A stretch of DNA of 64,000 nt from Cryptomeria japonica. Its lineage: Eukaryota; Streptophyta; Pinopsida; Cupressales; Cupressaceae. Below are positions 22,371 through 32,822 of this stretch, one piece after another. Every line of letters begins with the position of its first letter. Position 1 is the first letter of the stretch. Location of the stretch: NCBI RefSeq assembly GCF_030272615.1, contig NC_081415.1:109390406-109454405 (forward strand). Direction: 5' to 3'. Position numbers and translations under genes: made by a program. Under the pieces are notes generated by a model, which was not told the origin of the DNA, did no database searches, and saw nothing but the letters and a program-made list of their open reading frames with translations.

Positions 22371-23479
22371 AGGATCCAGTAGGAAGGACCCTCTTCGAGA
22401 TAGAGGCAGTGTCAGTTGACACTAATTTGATGATATTAGTCAGTCCATTGGGCCTTTTATTGTATACTTTGACACATTATCATTTTTGAGTTATATGATA
22501 TGTAGTTTTGGTGGCATTCTATATGCTTGTGTTTTATTGATGATGCATGTTTATGTTATGTAATCTATATGATTTTATTTATGCTTTCTATGTGATGCAT
22601 GGTGAAATTTTATGTGATGTATGATTCTATGTGATCTTGTTATATGATTGTTTATTTTATGGTTTTAAATGAATGCTATATTGTGTGATGCATTTTAAGT
22701 GTATGTGACTATGTTTAATGATTGAAATGCAACTATTAAAGTGGTTAAATGATAACATACTTAAATGAAATGTAACTAAATGAATGCAATTTACCATGAT
22801 AATGAAATTAAATGATCATGCAATTAACATGAGATTTAAATGAATGGTATTAAAAGAGCTAGCTAAATGAATCAACTAATTGAATGCAATTAATGTTTTT
22901 GTTTCAAATGTGCCAAAGTATTGTTTTATCCTTTTTGACTTAGTTAAAGTAGAAGAAATTTTAGTAGTATGAAAGAATTGATGAGAGAGAGATAATGCAA
23001 AATGATGAGAAGATGAGAAAGAAAACTAAAGACAATCCACTAGGAATAGTGATCTCGATTGATACAATTAGCACAATAGGACATGAAATGATATGATATG
23101 ATAGATGATGAATAGTCTTCTTGTCTTTGCAACACATTATCATCACTGAGCCTTATTATGTAACAATAAAGTTGTGTACATCAAGGTATAAAGAACCAAG
23201 ACATAAAGATATCTCATTTTAAGAAACAAACACTTAGCAAACAAGGAATGAACCCTTTATTCTGGGAATTATGCTAAGGGTTGAGGTATGTGTGGCATTC
23301 ACAAGCTAAATTCTCCTACTATAGACACCCATTAGATCCATTGCCCCAAAAATTCATTGCTTCACACCACAGACAACAAACAAAGAATAGGAGATCATGC
23401 TCATCATAGCTCCTCTAGTCACTTTTGGACATCCTTGAGTAGGATAGAAACATGATCTTTGCCAATTGATAAAAGATAA
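22371..23479. other. G1 internal non-coding region between PMD gene and G2
   Basis: No coding frame. About 22500-22900 is AT-rich with recurrent atgatgtatg/tgatgcat motifs. 23100-23470 (acattatcatcactgag ... catccttgagtag) matches 47640-47985 in G3, so it belongs to the shared element backbone. The match ends exactly where G2 begins. Confidence 0.6.
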
Positions 23480-24632
23480 TGTAATGATGGTGAAAAGTGA
23501 ATGATGGAAAGATCAAGAGGAAAGATTTTCTTCCCTCTGAGGAGAGATGAAAGTTTCACTATGGATTTCCCTTCAAACACTTTATCCACATTACATTTAA
23601 AAGAGGGGGGGAATTCACTAGATCCAACCTCTTAGGAAAGAGATTGAATACTAAATGAATTGATAATGGTGTGAAGATGACAAGCTAACCCCTCTTTTAG
23701 ATTGAGTAATGGTTGAATTATGTGTTTTGAGACTAAAGCGTAAAAGTAGTAAAGAAGTGATTATAACTTGAAATGGAAGCATGGGATGAAGTTGTGCACC
23801 TGGATCTAGCTATAATATGTCGAGACGAAGCTGCCCTATGAATTTGAGGAAAAGTTGTCGAGACTGCACTAAAAGTGCACACTATCCTCTGAAAAATCCA
23901 TGAAATGAAAAGGGTTTTTCTACCTCTATGAATGGAGTCCAAATATACAAATATAGTTTTGCACCTGCAACCTACACACATAAAATAGAGAAAAAGGGGT
24001 TGGGATTGGGGGTTTGCCTTTAGGTCAAACCCCAGTTTTGGAATTAACCAAATGATAAAAGAAAGTACTTGCAAGTAAATGTAAATTACCTCAAGGGAGA
24101 TTGTAGATAGAATTGCTTGTGTGAAATTGAATGTTGAAAGGGATCTTGTCTTCAATGATTGAATCCTTGAATTGAATGCAACACCTTGCCTTGAAGGGAG
24201 ACTTGAGAATGCTCAATGCTTGAAAGGGATGCTTGAATGCGTGATCTCATATATTCAAACTTATGCAAATGGGAGGGAAAATGAAACTTATATATTCGTC
24301 AATTAAGGTTAATTGAGTGATTTTTTGTCATAGGCTGACATAGGGAAAGTTTTCCCACTTAAAATGCAAAGACCAATGCAAAGATAGGACAGAGGGGGTC
24401 CCAAAATAGGGTGTGGATGATCCTATCCTAGGGGGACAGGGGTGCCACACCCCTTTCTTTCCCTTGTCTCAGGACAAGAAGCAGGTTCAAGTAGTACGGG
24501 GGGCAAAAAAAGTGCAGTTTTCAAGGATTGAGAAAGTCTCGAGTCTCTGATCAAGCTTGGGGATTCAATTTACCAATGTGAGGACCCTAATGTGGTCAAA
24601 AATTTCAAAGGTTGCAATTTCATGACACTACA
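23480..24632 (-). repeat. G2 3' LTR
   Basis: It is bounded by TGTAATGATGG and GACACTACA in plus orientation. The left 175 bp recurs at 63823-64000 and a middle part (about 23947-24345) recurs at 29707-30111. About 1,153 bp. Confidence 0.8.
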
Positions 24633-24653
24633 TTTAGCCCCCACTTTAGCGGG
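24633..24653 (-). other. G2 polypurine tract
   Basis: On the minus strand AAAGTGGGGGCTAAA lies directly upstream of the 3' LTR start TGTAGTGTCATG. This supports a minus-strand element with its body to the right. Confidence 0.6.
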
Positions 24654-25389
24654 AGTATAAGCATATGCCCATACTATCGATAAAGTACACAAAACAAAAA
24701 TTGAAAGACTTCTACCATGTCAAGGAGGAAAGATACACCAAGCCCCCAAAGGACTAAGGATCTTATGACTTAGATTGACAAATTAAAAGGGAAGATCGAG
24801 AAGAGAAAACCATGACTCCAAGTAGAAAGATTCCCCTCACTATGAGTCATGAAAAGTAAGGTTACCAAAATCACAAAGCGAAGTCAAGTTCACTAAGTAA
24901 CTTTAAGTATCAAGAAGGAAAATATGAGAGGAGTGCATGCCCCCATGTTAAAATGATCGTGCATGCATTATCCGGTGCGATTTATTTAAGGTAGGGTACA
25001 CCCAAGAGAGAGAGAGAAGAGAGGGAGCATGTTATCACAAGGATTTAGCCCCCAATCAAGGAATAAAATCAAGGATAATGAACATAAAACATGAGGTAGT
25101 TTTGTTTTCCTTGGTGTCAGTATGCTATATGATAACTCATGTATATCATATATGTATGTTCATATAATAATCATCATTCCCCAAAGAAAGGACACTACCT
25201 TGGAAGAAACGCAATAGAGGATTTCTTTTTGAGTCAACATGAAAGAGACCAAAAGAGATCTGAATGCTTTATATCATCCACAAGTAGACATTAAGGGAAA
25301 AATAGAAGAATAGGGATACACATAGAAGAATAGTTACAAAGAGAAAGAGAGGAGAGAAGGAGAAGATCTATAGTGATAATGTTGCTAAT
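24654..25389 (-). other. G2 3' untranslated region
   Basis: There is no supported coding frame on either strand. It has purine-rich tracts (agagagagagaagagaggg at about 25007) on the plus strand. It would be transcribed as the tail of the gag-pro RNA. Confidence 0.5.
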
Positions 25390-26163
25390 CTAGCATGATA
25401 TCCACCTCTCGATCTTGCTACTATTTTGGGAAGGTAGGCAACATGCTAGAGGAGTGACAACGAGCGTAGTAGATGGAGCTATCACAAGATCCAAACAAGG
25501 ACTATGCTCATGAGCTAAGTCACTTTGTTTGATTCTAGGAGCTAGGGTTAGGGTTTTTGAAAATTCTACTGATAAATGCTTGTCCACACCAACATGTTCA
25601 TAGTCACTATCAGAAGCATTAGAAGTTTCATTGCCATCATTAATAACATTTTAACTCATTTATTCATCAAGATTTATAGAAAGAGGAACACAAACATGAA
25701 TAGGAGTAAAACCATCACATATTTTTTCCAATTTACGATTTGGAGATGTAGGTTCAACATCTTTCTTAGGAGAAAAGGGAATCATGTCAACTATTGGAGT
25801 CTTGGGAGATTGAATGTTTTGAGGAACAACTTCACAAGATCAAGCACGACGCCTTCATTGATGGTCTCTCGCACAATGATTTTGTCGAGTCTTAGCAGAA
25901 GACTGAGAAGAAGGAGGAACATTTGTTGAAGGAGGAATAGTCTCCTCTTTGATAATTGAAGGTTTAGGTTGTGGTCTTTTAAGTTGGACGAGAGGAGAGG
26001 CAGGCCTCTTATCTCTATAAGAGGAAGGAGGTGGAACTGCACCATATAAAGGAGGAATAGTAGATGTAGGAAGGAGACCAGGTCCATCACGAGGAGGAGG
26101 TACATGTATAACCTTAGGAGGAATATTGTTGTTCTTTTGAGGAGAAGGCATAGTTACATCCAT
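25390..26163 (-). pseudogene. G2 gag-pro C-terminal region, proline-rich
   Basis: Minus-strand frames from 26163 to 25390 encode a Pro/Ser-rich stretch (NIPPKVIHVPPPRDGPGLLP) and then an acidic tail ending CLPSQNSSKIERWISC. They are joined only by frameshifts and stops. This follows the protease domain where RT would be expected, but no RT motif is seen. Possibly a remnant of a pro-pol linker or an expanded Gag tail. Confidence 0.45.
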
Positions 26164-26337
26164 AGGAATAGGTTAAGGAAGATTAGTCCTATCCATTAGA
26201 GGAAGGATTTTATCTTCAAGAAGGATGGGAATGTCAATTGTTGGGAATCTAGATTGACTTAAGGATAAGATCATATCTTTCTTCCATCTTTGATAAGATT
26301 GGAAAAGAGCATTGCTCCTTTGTGGAATAGATTGAAA

Positions 26338-26790
26338 TTACTTAGGATAAAAGAAATCAATAGGAACACTAGGGCTTCTTTCAGATGGTTGAAATAAGCT
26401 ATGATTAACAGTTATGATTTCTCCATTGTAGGGAAATTTCAAACACTTATGGATTGGAGAAGTAATAGCCTTCATGGAAGATAGCCAAGGATAGCCCAAC
26501 TTCACATGAAATTTCTCAAAAGAAGGAATGATAACAAAGTTGACATCCATAGATTTAGTATGAACTTCAACAAGGGTGATAGAACCAATGGTAGGACAAG
26601 AGAATCCATCAAATAACTTCACCACCACATTAGTGTCATCATATATTGGTTTATACAAATGTAAAGTGAAAAGATACTCCTAAGTGATGACATTAACCAT
26701 GCAAGAGGGATCAATAAGCATACTACAACAAGGCATATCCCAAACCTTCACAACTCTGTATAGAGGCCCATTAGGTGCTCTAATGGTCTC
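26338..26790 (-). pseudogene. G2 aspartic protease-like domain
   Basis: On the minus strand CCSMLIDPSCMVNVIT occupies the place of the Tat/Athila protease active site (usually LIDxGSSxN), followed by VKLFDGFSCPTIGSITL and FHVKLGYPWLSSMKA with ...HKCLKFPYNGEI, the typical C-terminal block. The Asp is kept but the Asp-Ser/Thr-Gly triad is changed, and a stop lies between the two blocks near 26680, so it is probably inactive. It would cleave Gag polyprotein. Confidence 0.65.
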
Positions 26791-26856
26791 ACTAGGGTCA
26801 AGTGTGATACATAAGTCCTTAGGTTTCCTTTGTTTCTCTACCATATTCACCAAATT

Positions 26857-28729
26857 CTAAATTGTAGTAGTCATATCAAAAGGAGAGAAAGAGGTATGTT
26901 CAGTCTCAATCATGTTAGAGGTATGAGAAGGAAAAGGATCAATAAAAATCTTAAGATTTTGATTAGGAGGAGCTATTGATTTGTTTCCCTTATCATTCAA
27001 ACCTGCCACAAATATAGTATTACTATCAATCAAATCTTGAATCTTACTTTTCAATCCAAAACATTTCTCAATATCATGACCAGGTTGATGATGAAATTGA
27101 CAAAATGAATTGTTATCAAAATAAGGGGATGCAAGCTTAGAAGGATCAACTAGTTTTATAAGAGGAAGTTTGATAACATTTCATTGTAATAAATGAGACA
27201 TAATACTATGTAAAGATTTATTCAAAGGAGTAAATTGTCTTTCTCTTTTAACAATTTTAGAAATAGGAGGCACATCTGTTGTAGCATTCACATTGTTGTT
27301 GTTGATTGTGTCATTGAACTTGATGAATCCTTTTGTTGGTTTGAAATTTGCAAATGGTTGTTGAACACTCCCCCCTTATTACTCAGAGCCATAAGAGTAG
27401 ATTACTCCATTTGACTCATAGCCAATTGATAATTGTGAAGTGTTGTGCACTATTACAGAATGGAAGTAAACTCAGAAAGGAGAAGTTTGTCTCTAATATC
27501 TTTTTGCAAATTAGAAATGAAAATTATTTGAATATCATTATCAGGCACTTGAAAATAAATTTGAGAACACAAATGATTATATCTACCAATGAAATCAATC
27601 TCTTTTTCTTTAACGCCTTGTTTACAATGCTTTAAAATAGTCAAAGGGATCTTAGGACCTACGATGTTTTGAAATTTTTGAATAAAAGTATTTGCTAATT
27701 GTTGAAAAGAAGTGATAGAATAAGAAGGAAAAGAGAAATACCATTGTAAAGCCTTATCTCTTAGCATTCTTGTAAACGATTTTGCAAGTAATCTTTGATC
27801 ATAAGAAAAATCAATACACAAAGTTTGAAATGTGTTGACATGTGTTAAAGGATCTCCTTTTTAATTATAGAGTTCCAATTGAGGGACTTAAACATGTTTA
27901 ATAGGGATGACTCTAACAATATCGAGAGAAAGTGGGATCACAACATCAAATGTGGGCACACTAAACTTGGACTCATGGAAGCGATTTGTTGTTGTAAGGA
28001 AGACATAGTTTGAGCAAGATTGTTAATGGTCACTTCGGTAGAAGAATTGATGTTAGACATGGTTCATTGAGAAGGTGGTGTAATGTTATTGAAGGAAGAA
28101 ATTGATTTAGAATAAGGTGGTGGGACATTATGATAAGTAGGAATAGGTGATGATTGAGTAGGGAATGGGACACTTAAAGGAGGAATAAAATTATTGAATG
28201 AATTGCCCCTTGTGTCACAATGATTGGTTGAGGGATAACGAGAATGCTTATTGAAGACATAGGTAAAGATGGAGGATTAAATGAAGAAGAGGGATTGCCC
28301 CCATGACTAATGGTTGTAGGTATGACTTTTTGATTTGATGTGCCCATCATATTTGAAGTGAAAGTAGGAATACTAGCCATAGGATTAGTCAAAGGAATAA
28401 AAGGATTTGAAGGTTCTGAATAAGCTAGGGCTTCAACACAACTCTTTATAGGCATGACATTGGAATCAAAAATATGAGAAATGACACGCAATATATCAAT
28501 TCCATTATTATCACTTTAAATCATTCATTTAAGGCCTTCAATTAATGAAAGGGCTTCACTATTAGGGTACTTGGGACATCCATTGTTGAAAGTTATCAAA
28601 TTGATTATCCAATTTTGAAAGTTGATCTATGGAAACTCTAGTCAAAGCTTCTTGTTCATCATAGGATTCATCAACTAGATAGATAGGGACATGATTAGGA
28701 TGGGAAGAATTACCATTATCCTCATTAAA
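26857..28729 (-). pseudogene. G2 gag (retrotransposon gag domain and CHHC finger)
   Basis: After the G3 insertion the gag continues with FFNEDNGNSSHPNHVPIYL and a Ser/Pro/Thr-rich region (28491-28174). The capsid-type core lies at 27821-27453 (LRDKALQWYFSFPSYSITSF, QLANTFIQKFQ, DFIGRYNHLCSQI). A zinc-finger-like CQFHHQPGHDIEKC then leads into FGLKSKIQDLI at about 27110-27040, as in Tat/Athila Gags. Frame changes among segments show decay. It would form the RNA-packaging particle. Confidence 0.75.
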
Positions 28730-28734
28730 GAAGT
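28730..28734. repeat. target-site duplication of G3, left copy (GAAGT)
   Basis: GAAGT precedes the LTR start TGTTTCC and recurs at 62571-62575 right after the LTR end GTCTACA, 33.8 kb away. Confidence 0.85.
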
Positions 28735-29706
28735 TGTTTCCAGGGGTAAAATAAGTGTAAATTACATAATCAGATATCAAAGAGCGAATCACAACTCTAA
28801 TCTAATTAATATTACTCCTAAATGACAATGAAATAATGCATAATCAATTGAATTGAAAGAATGATCTATCTAAAACTTTCTCAATTGGCATAGCAAGGCT
28901 TCTATTGCTCTTCTCCATTGTTGTTGATGTAGGTGGCTCTCAAGTATTGCACTTGTTTTCCCACATAAGATAAACAAGAATTTTGAAGACTATGATTCTA
29001 TGAGTCTAGATTCTATGATTCTAGATTGATTGAGAAATTGATTTTTAATTTTTAGATTTTCAACACAAAGAGGGTGAGAAATAGAACTCAAGTGTTGATT
29101 GATAGATGACTGAAATTGATTGACCAGTTAATAGAGTTGATTGATTTGTTAACTCAATAGATTGGAGAGTGAACTAAATAGATTGTCTAGTAAACTCAAT
29201 TGATTGATCATTAGACTAAATTGACTAGGGAGATGACTGATTAGATGGATTAGTCAGAAAAAGGTGATTGAGAGTTAAAAAGGATGATTGATGAGTTAAC
29301 TAAGTTAAATGATTAGACAACTGATTTTTTCAATCAGTTCTAATTTTAGCATGTGTTGTAGGATTTTGAAATTGAAATTGATTTTCATTTTCAATTTGGA
29401 TTTGAATTTGGTCATTCGAATGTTGAAATGCACATGAAATTAACTGAAATTCAGATTTGGTGAAATGTGAATTTGGAAGAAGTGAAATTAATTGAAATGA
29501 AGTGAAATTCGAATTTGGGGAAAATGAAATGAAATTAGTTGGAATTAATTGGAATTATAATTTGGGGAATTGGAGGAATTTAATAAATTAATTTAAATAA
29601 TTTAAATGAAATTATTTAAACTTAGGAGATTGAATTAACTAAATAATAAAGATTATTTAACTAAGGAATAAATCACAATTAATTAAATAATTGATATTTA
29701 ATTAAT
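28735..29706 (-). repeat. G3 3' LTR, truncated
   Basis: It is nearly identical to 61464-62406 of the right LTR (shared block from gggtaaaataag to tttaattaataa). It ends abruptly where a G2-type LTR fragment begins, so ~165 bp and the polypurine tract are missing. Confidence 0.85.
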
Positions 29707-30111
29707 AAATCTACAAATACAATTGTGCATGTGCAACCTACACACAAAAATGAGAGGAAAAGGGTTAGGATTGGGGGTTTGCCTTCAGGTCAAACCCCAG
29801 TTTTGGAATTAACCAAATGATGAAAGAAAGTACTTGCATGTAAATGTAAATGAAATAATGAAATGTAAATTACCTCAAGGGAGGTTGTAGATACAATTGT
29901 TTGTGTGAAATTGAATGTTGAAAGGGATCTCCTCTTGAAGGGAGACTTGAGAATGCTCAATGCTTGAAATGGATGCTTGAATGCTTGAATGCTCTTGAAT
30001 GCTTGAATGTGTGATCTCATATATTCAATCTTATGCAAATGGGAGAGCAAATGCAACTTATATATTCATCAATTAGGGTTAATTGACTATTTTTTCGTCA
30101 TAGGCCAACAT
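29707..30111 (-). repeat. fragment of a G2-type LTR joined to the G3 LTR
   Basis: It matches 23947-24345 within the G2 LTR (tgcaacctacacac, ggattgggggtttgcctt, gcatttgaatgtgtgatctcat). Both ends are abrupt: left against the G3 LTR, right against a truncated PMD gene at a short shared agg. It marks a deletion or recombination within G3. Confidence 0.7.
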
Positions 30112-30958
30112 AGGCTTGGGAGTACATAGCTATCTTTCATCCAGTGTTACATGTTGATTTAAACCTAGATCAACCATATTCTTACAGGGATACTATTGGT
30201 GTGAGATATAGGGCATCAGGGTAACATCTTATATTGGTGTCATCAGATTGATATCTTATAGTTTTTCTCATGGAGACCTCATCTTATTTGCCCCAGTTGG
30301 GATGATGATGCCCATCATCTTCATTTTTGTCAACAATAGAGATATCTTATTGGTCAAGACGTGGGTGGTCACAGGGTTATTGATATGCATCTTCTTGGTT
30401 GTGTAATCCGATAGTTCGGGGAGATACAGGGTATTCCAGATGTGACGCCTTATTTTGCTTGCACTACTCGAGAGGTTGGTGATTGGGGTGCTTGCGTGCA
30501 ATCGCATGTTCCTATTGTTGAGTTTGATGCTCTTGCTCTTGTTCAGTGGGGATGGTGGGTTGGTGTAGAAAATCCAAGTTCCCCAACATAGTATACTATA
30601 TGGTGGATACAACACAGACCTATATCTTTGACAGATCTGATAGTTCTAATTGTTACTCAACAAATTAGACATGGCAGGGGTCCTAGGAGGAGAGGAAGAG
30701 GTGGGGGGTGATATGGGGGAGGGAGAGATGAAGGTGGGAGAGTTGGAGGTGGGATAGATCTGATAGTAGTGGTTGCAGAGTAGGTATACAATGGAGAGGA
30801 GGATGTGGATATTAGTGGAGAGACAACATCTATGAGCAATTTTGATAGGAGTGATAGTGAGGGAAATGAGTCAGCATCAATCTCATCGAGCATCGATGGG
30901 GATGAGGATGAGGATAGTGGACATGATGTTGAGATGCTCCAAACTATGGAGTCAGGAG
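30112..30958 (+). pseudogene. G3 PMD gene remnant, part 1
   Basis: It begins mid-domain (cttgggagtacatagctatc) at the position matching 20923 in the G1 copy, so the N-terminal PMD core is gone. It continues through the poorly conserved C-terminal region (WWIQHRPISLTDL) and the acidic Gly/Glu/Asp-rich linker, with many stops. It is cut by Copia-1 at 30959; the rest is at 38569-38811 and 46941-47200. Confidence 0.6.
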
Positions 30959-32479
30959 TGTTAAGATCTGATTACTAAGTGAAAAGTACAGATGCCAAGC
31001 TATCAAGATGAGAGGGGGGGTGAATCATACAAACTTAATCTTCCATAAAATCAACAGATTCAACCTTGGTAGCTTTAACAAATATATGTAACCAAAACTG
31101 TAAAACATGCAAACTCATAAACAGATAACATCACAACATATTCAACACCAGATTTAATGTGGAAACCCAAATAGGGAAAAACCACTGTGGGATTTTGGAC
31201 CCACTAAGAAATATACTCTTTTAGAGTATGCTCGGTTAAAAGCAAATCCTATTAAAGATTACAAACACATTGCTAGATGTGACCCTATTAAGGGATTTCC
31301 CTCAGATCTGTTAGGATCTTCACTTTGTTAGAAGTGACCTTGTCAAAGGATTTCAAACACTCAACTAGAATGTTACCTTGCTAGAGGGTTTTACAAATAA
31401 GACTGTTAAGTCCACTCGATTAAGAGATTTTCTGTCACTTTACAAAATAACAGTAATAAGAATATATCTGCAACTTTACATCTAAAATGCTAAAGTAGAT
31501 TCTTATTTGCTCAATACTTCTTATTCATAGGACTTATCTTGTCCCTCTGCTGGGATCTATACTCTATTAATCAAACAGGTCTTTAAGCTTCTATGCTCGG
31601 TAATCACTATGTAGCATCCCTGTGCTTACATTTGCCCACATACACTATTTACCAACAATTTCTTATTTATAAATAATTTGCTAACCACTGAATCTCCTTG
31701 ATCACATTTCCCATGATCAATCTTAGCCATCAGATCTCCAAACTTGACCAGGTTCAATGCATCTTTCGATCTAAAAATGTTTTACTTCACCTTGGAACTT
31801 GCATACATTTCTTGGAACTTGTGCTAGGGTATTGCGGTTCAATCTGAGCTATAGATCTTCCTGCCGATCTTTCAATGCCATAAATTCTTAACAGACTTTA
31901 TGCATGACATACCAATCATTGAATCAACTCTAGCTCATCAGCTTCCTTCATTAAATAATGCTTTTAATCATCCAATGCATTTTGTTACTGCTCGGTTGCA
32001 ACTCAATAAATACTAAACTTCACTCGATAGACATTCTGCCTTCATTAACCGATAGCGATAACCTTAGGGTTTACCAACTAGCTTCCTTAGGGTTTACCGG
32101 CTAGCTTCTTTTCTTGGTGACATAGTATAGTATTAACCTTACAATTAACAACATATGTAGGATATCAAAACAATCTAAACATCATGATCTCATCATTGTC
32201 TAACTCGGTAATAGTTGCCCATTGAATAACTTATTCCTGCCCTTATTCATCATATTCTTTTTGTGTCTTTTACCAACATCTTAATTCTCTTCAAATCAAT
32301 CTTCTCAAGATATGGCAACATCATACTGAATCAGAAAATCAATTTCTTGACATCAATGACAAAATAATGTTATTAAGACAGTAAACATCCTTAATCAGTT
32401 ATATCCATAATCATCAACAACCTTCTCAATATCCTCATTGAAATTCCAACAATCTCTCATTGTAATTGGAATGGCAACA
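30959..32479 (-). repeat. Copia-1 3' LTR
   Basis: It is bounded TGTTAAGATCTG...GGCAACA and is about 1,521 bp. It contains gagagggggggtgaatcata near its minus-strand 3' end. It is nearly identical to 37065-38563 by eye. Confidence 0.93.
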
Positions 32480-32493
32480 ATCTCCCCCTTTGG
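32480..32493 (-). other. Copia-1 polypurine tract
   Basis: On the minus strand CCAAAGGGGGAGAT immediately precedes the 3' LTR. The same motif serves Copia-2 and, with minor changes, CC1 and CC2. Confidence 0.8.
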
Positions 32494-32822
32494 CATTGAT
32501 GGCAAAACCAATTGATTTGACCTAATTGATTCAGATTCCGATTGCTGTGAGATTCTGAATTGCTCTCCCCTGTTATCAAACTTCTCCCCCTTTGACAACA
32601 ATGCCAAAAAGTAAAAGAACTAAAACATGATTTCTTCCTCTGAGAAGTGATTTCCTTGCTTATATGTATCAACTCAGTCTCATTCAGAGCATTTTCTACA
32701 ATTCCTGTTCCCTATATTATTTCCTGCACACCGTTAGAAAACCTCCTAAAGTGTGTAAAGCAACATCAACTCATAAAAAGTATTTTGTAGAGTCATCGGA
32801 TCGATGCTTTCACCGAACTCTG

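Larger units (their letters stand above)
18266..23479 (-). mobile_element. G1, visible part of a Tat-like Gypsy element with antisense ORF
   Basis: This is a minus-strand element whose 3' LTR (18266-19338) and polypurine tract (19339-19351) are at the left. Its internal region runs right until G2 interrupts it at 23480, and the rest lies beyond the window. The plus strand of the internal region carries a PMD gene, antisense to the element. G3 has the same layout (PMD remnants plus a segment at about 47640-47985 matching 23100-23470), which supports treating this as one element family. Antisense extra ORFs next to the 3' LTR are described in Tat-lineage Gypsy elements. The lineage is inferred from context, since no pol is visible. 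Confidence 0.6.

Noticed and set aside
22961-24155. Minus-strand ORFs of 61 and 140 codons in G1 spacer and G2 LTR
   Set aside because: They lie in LTR or non-coding segments and are not preserved in the duplicate copies (47640 and 29707 regions).
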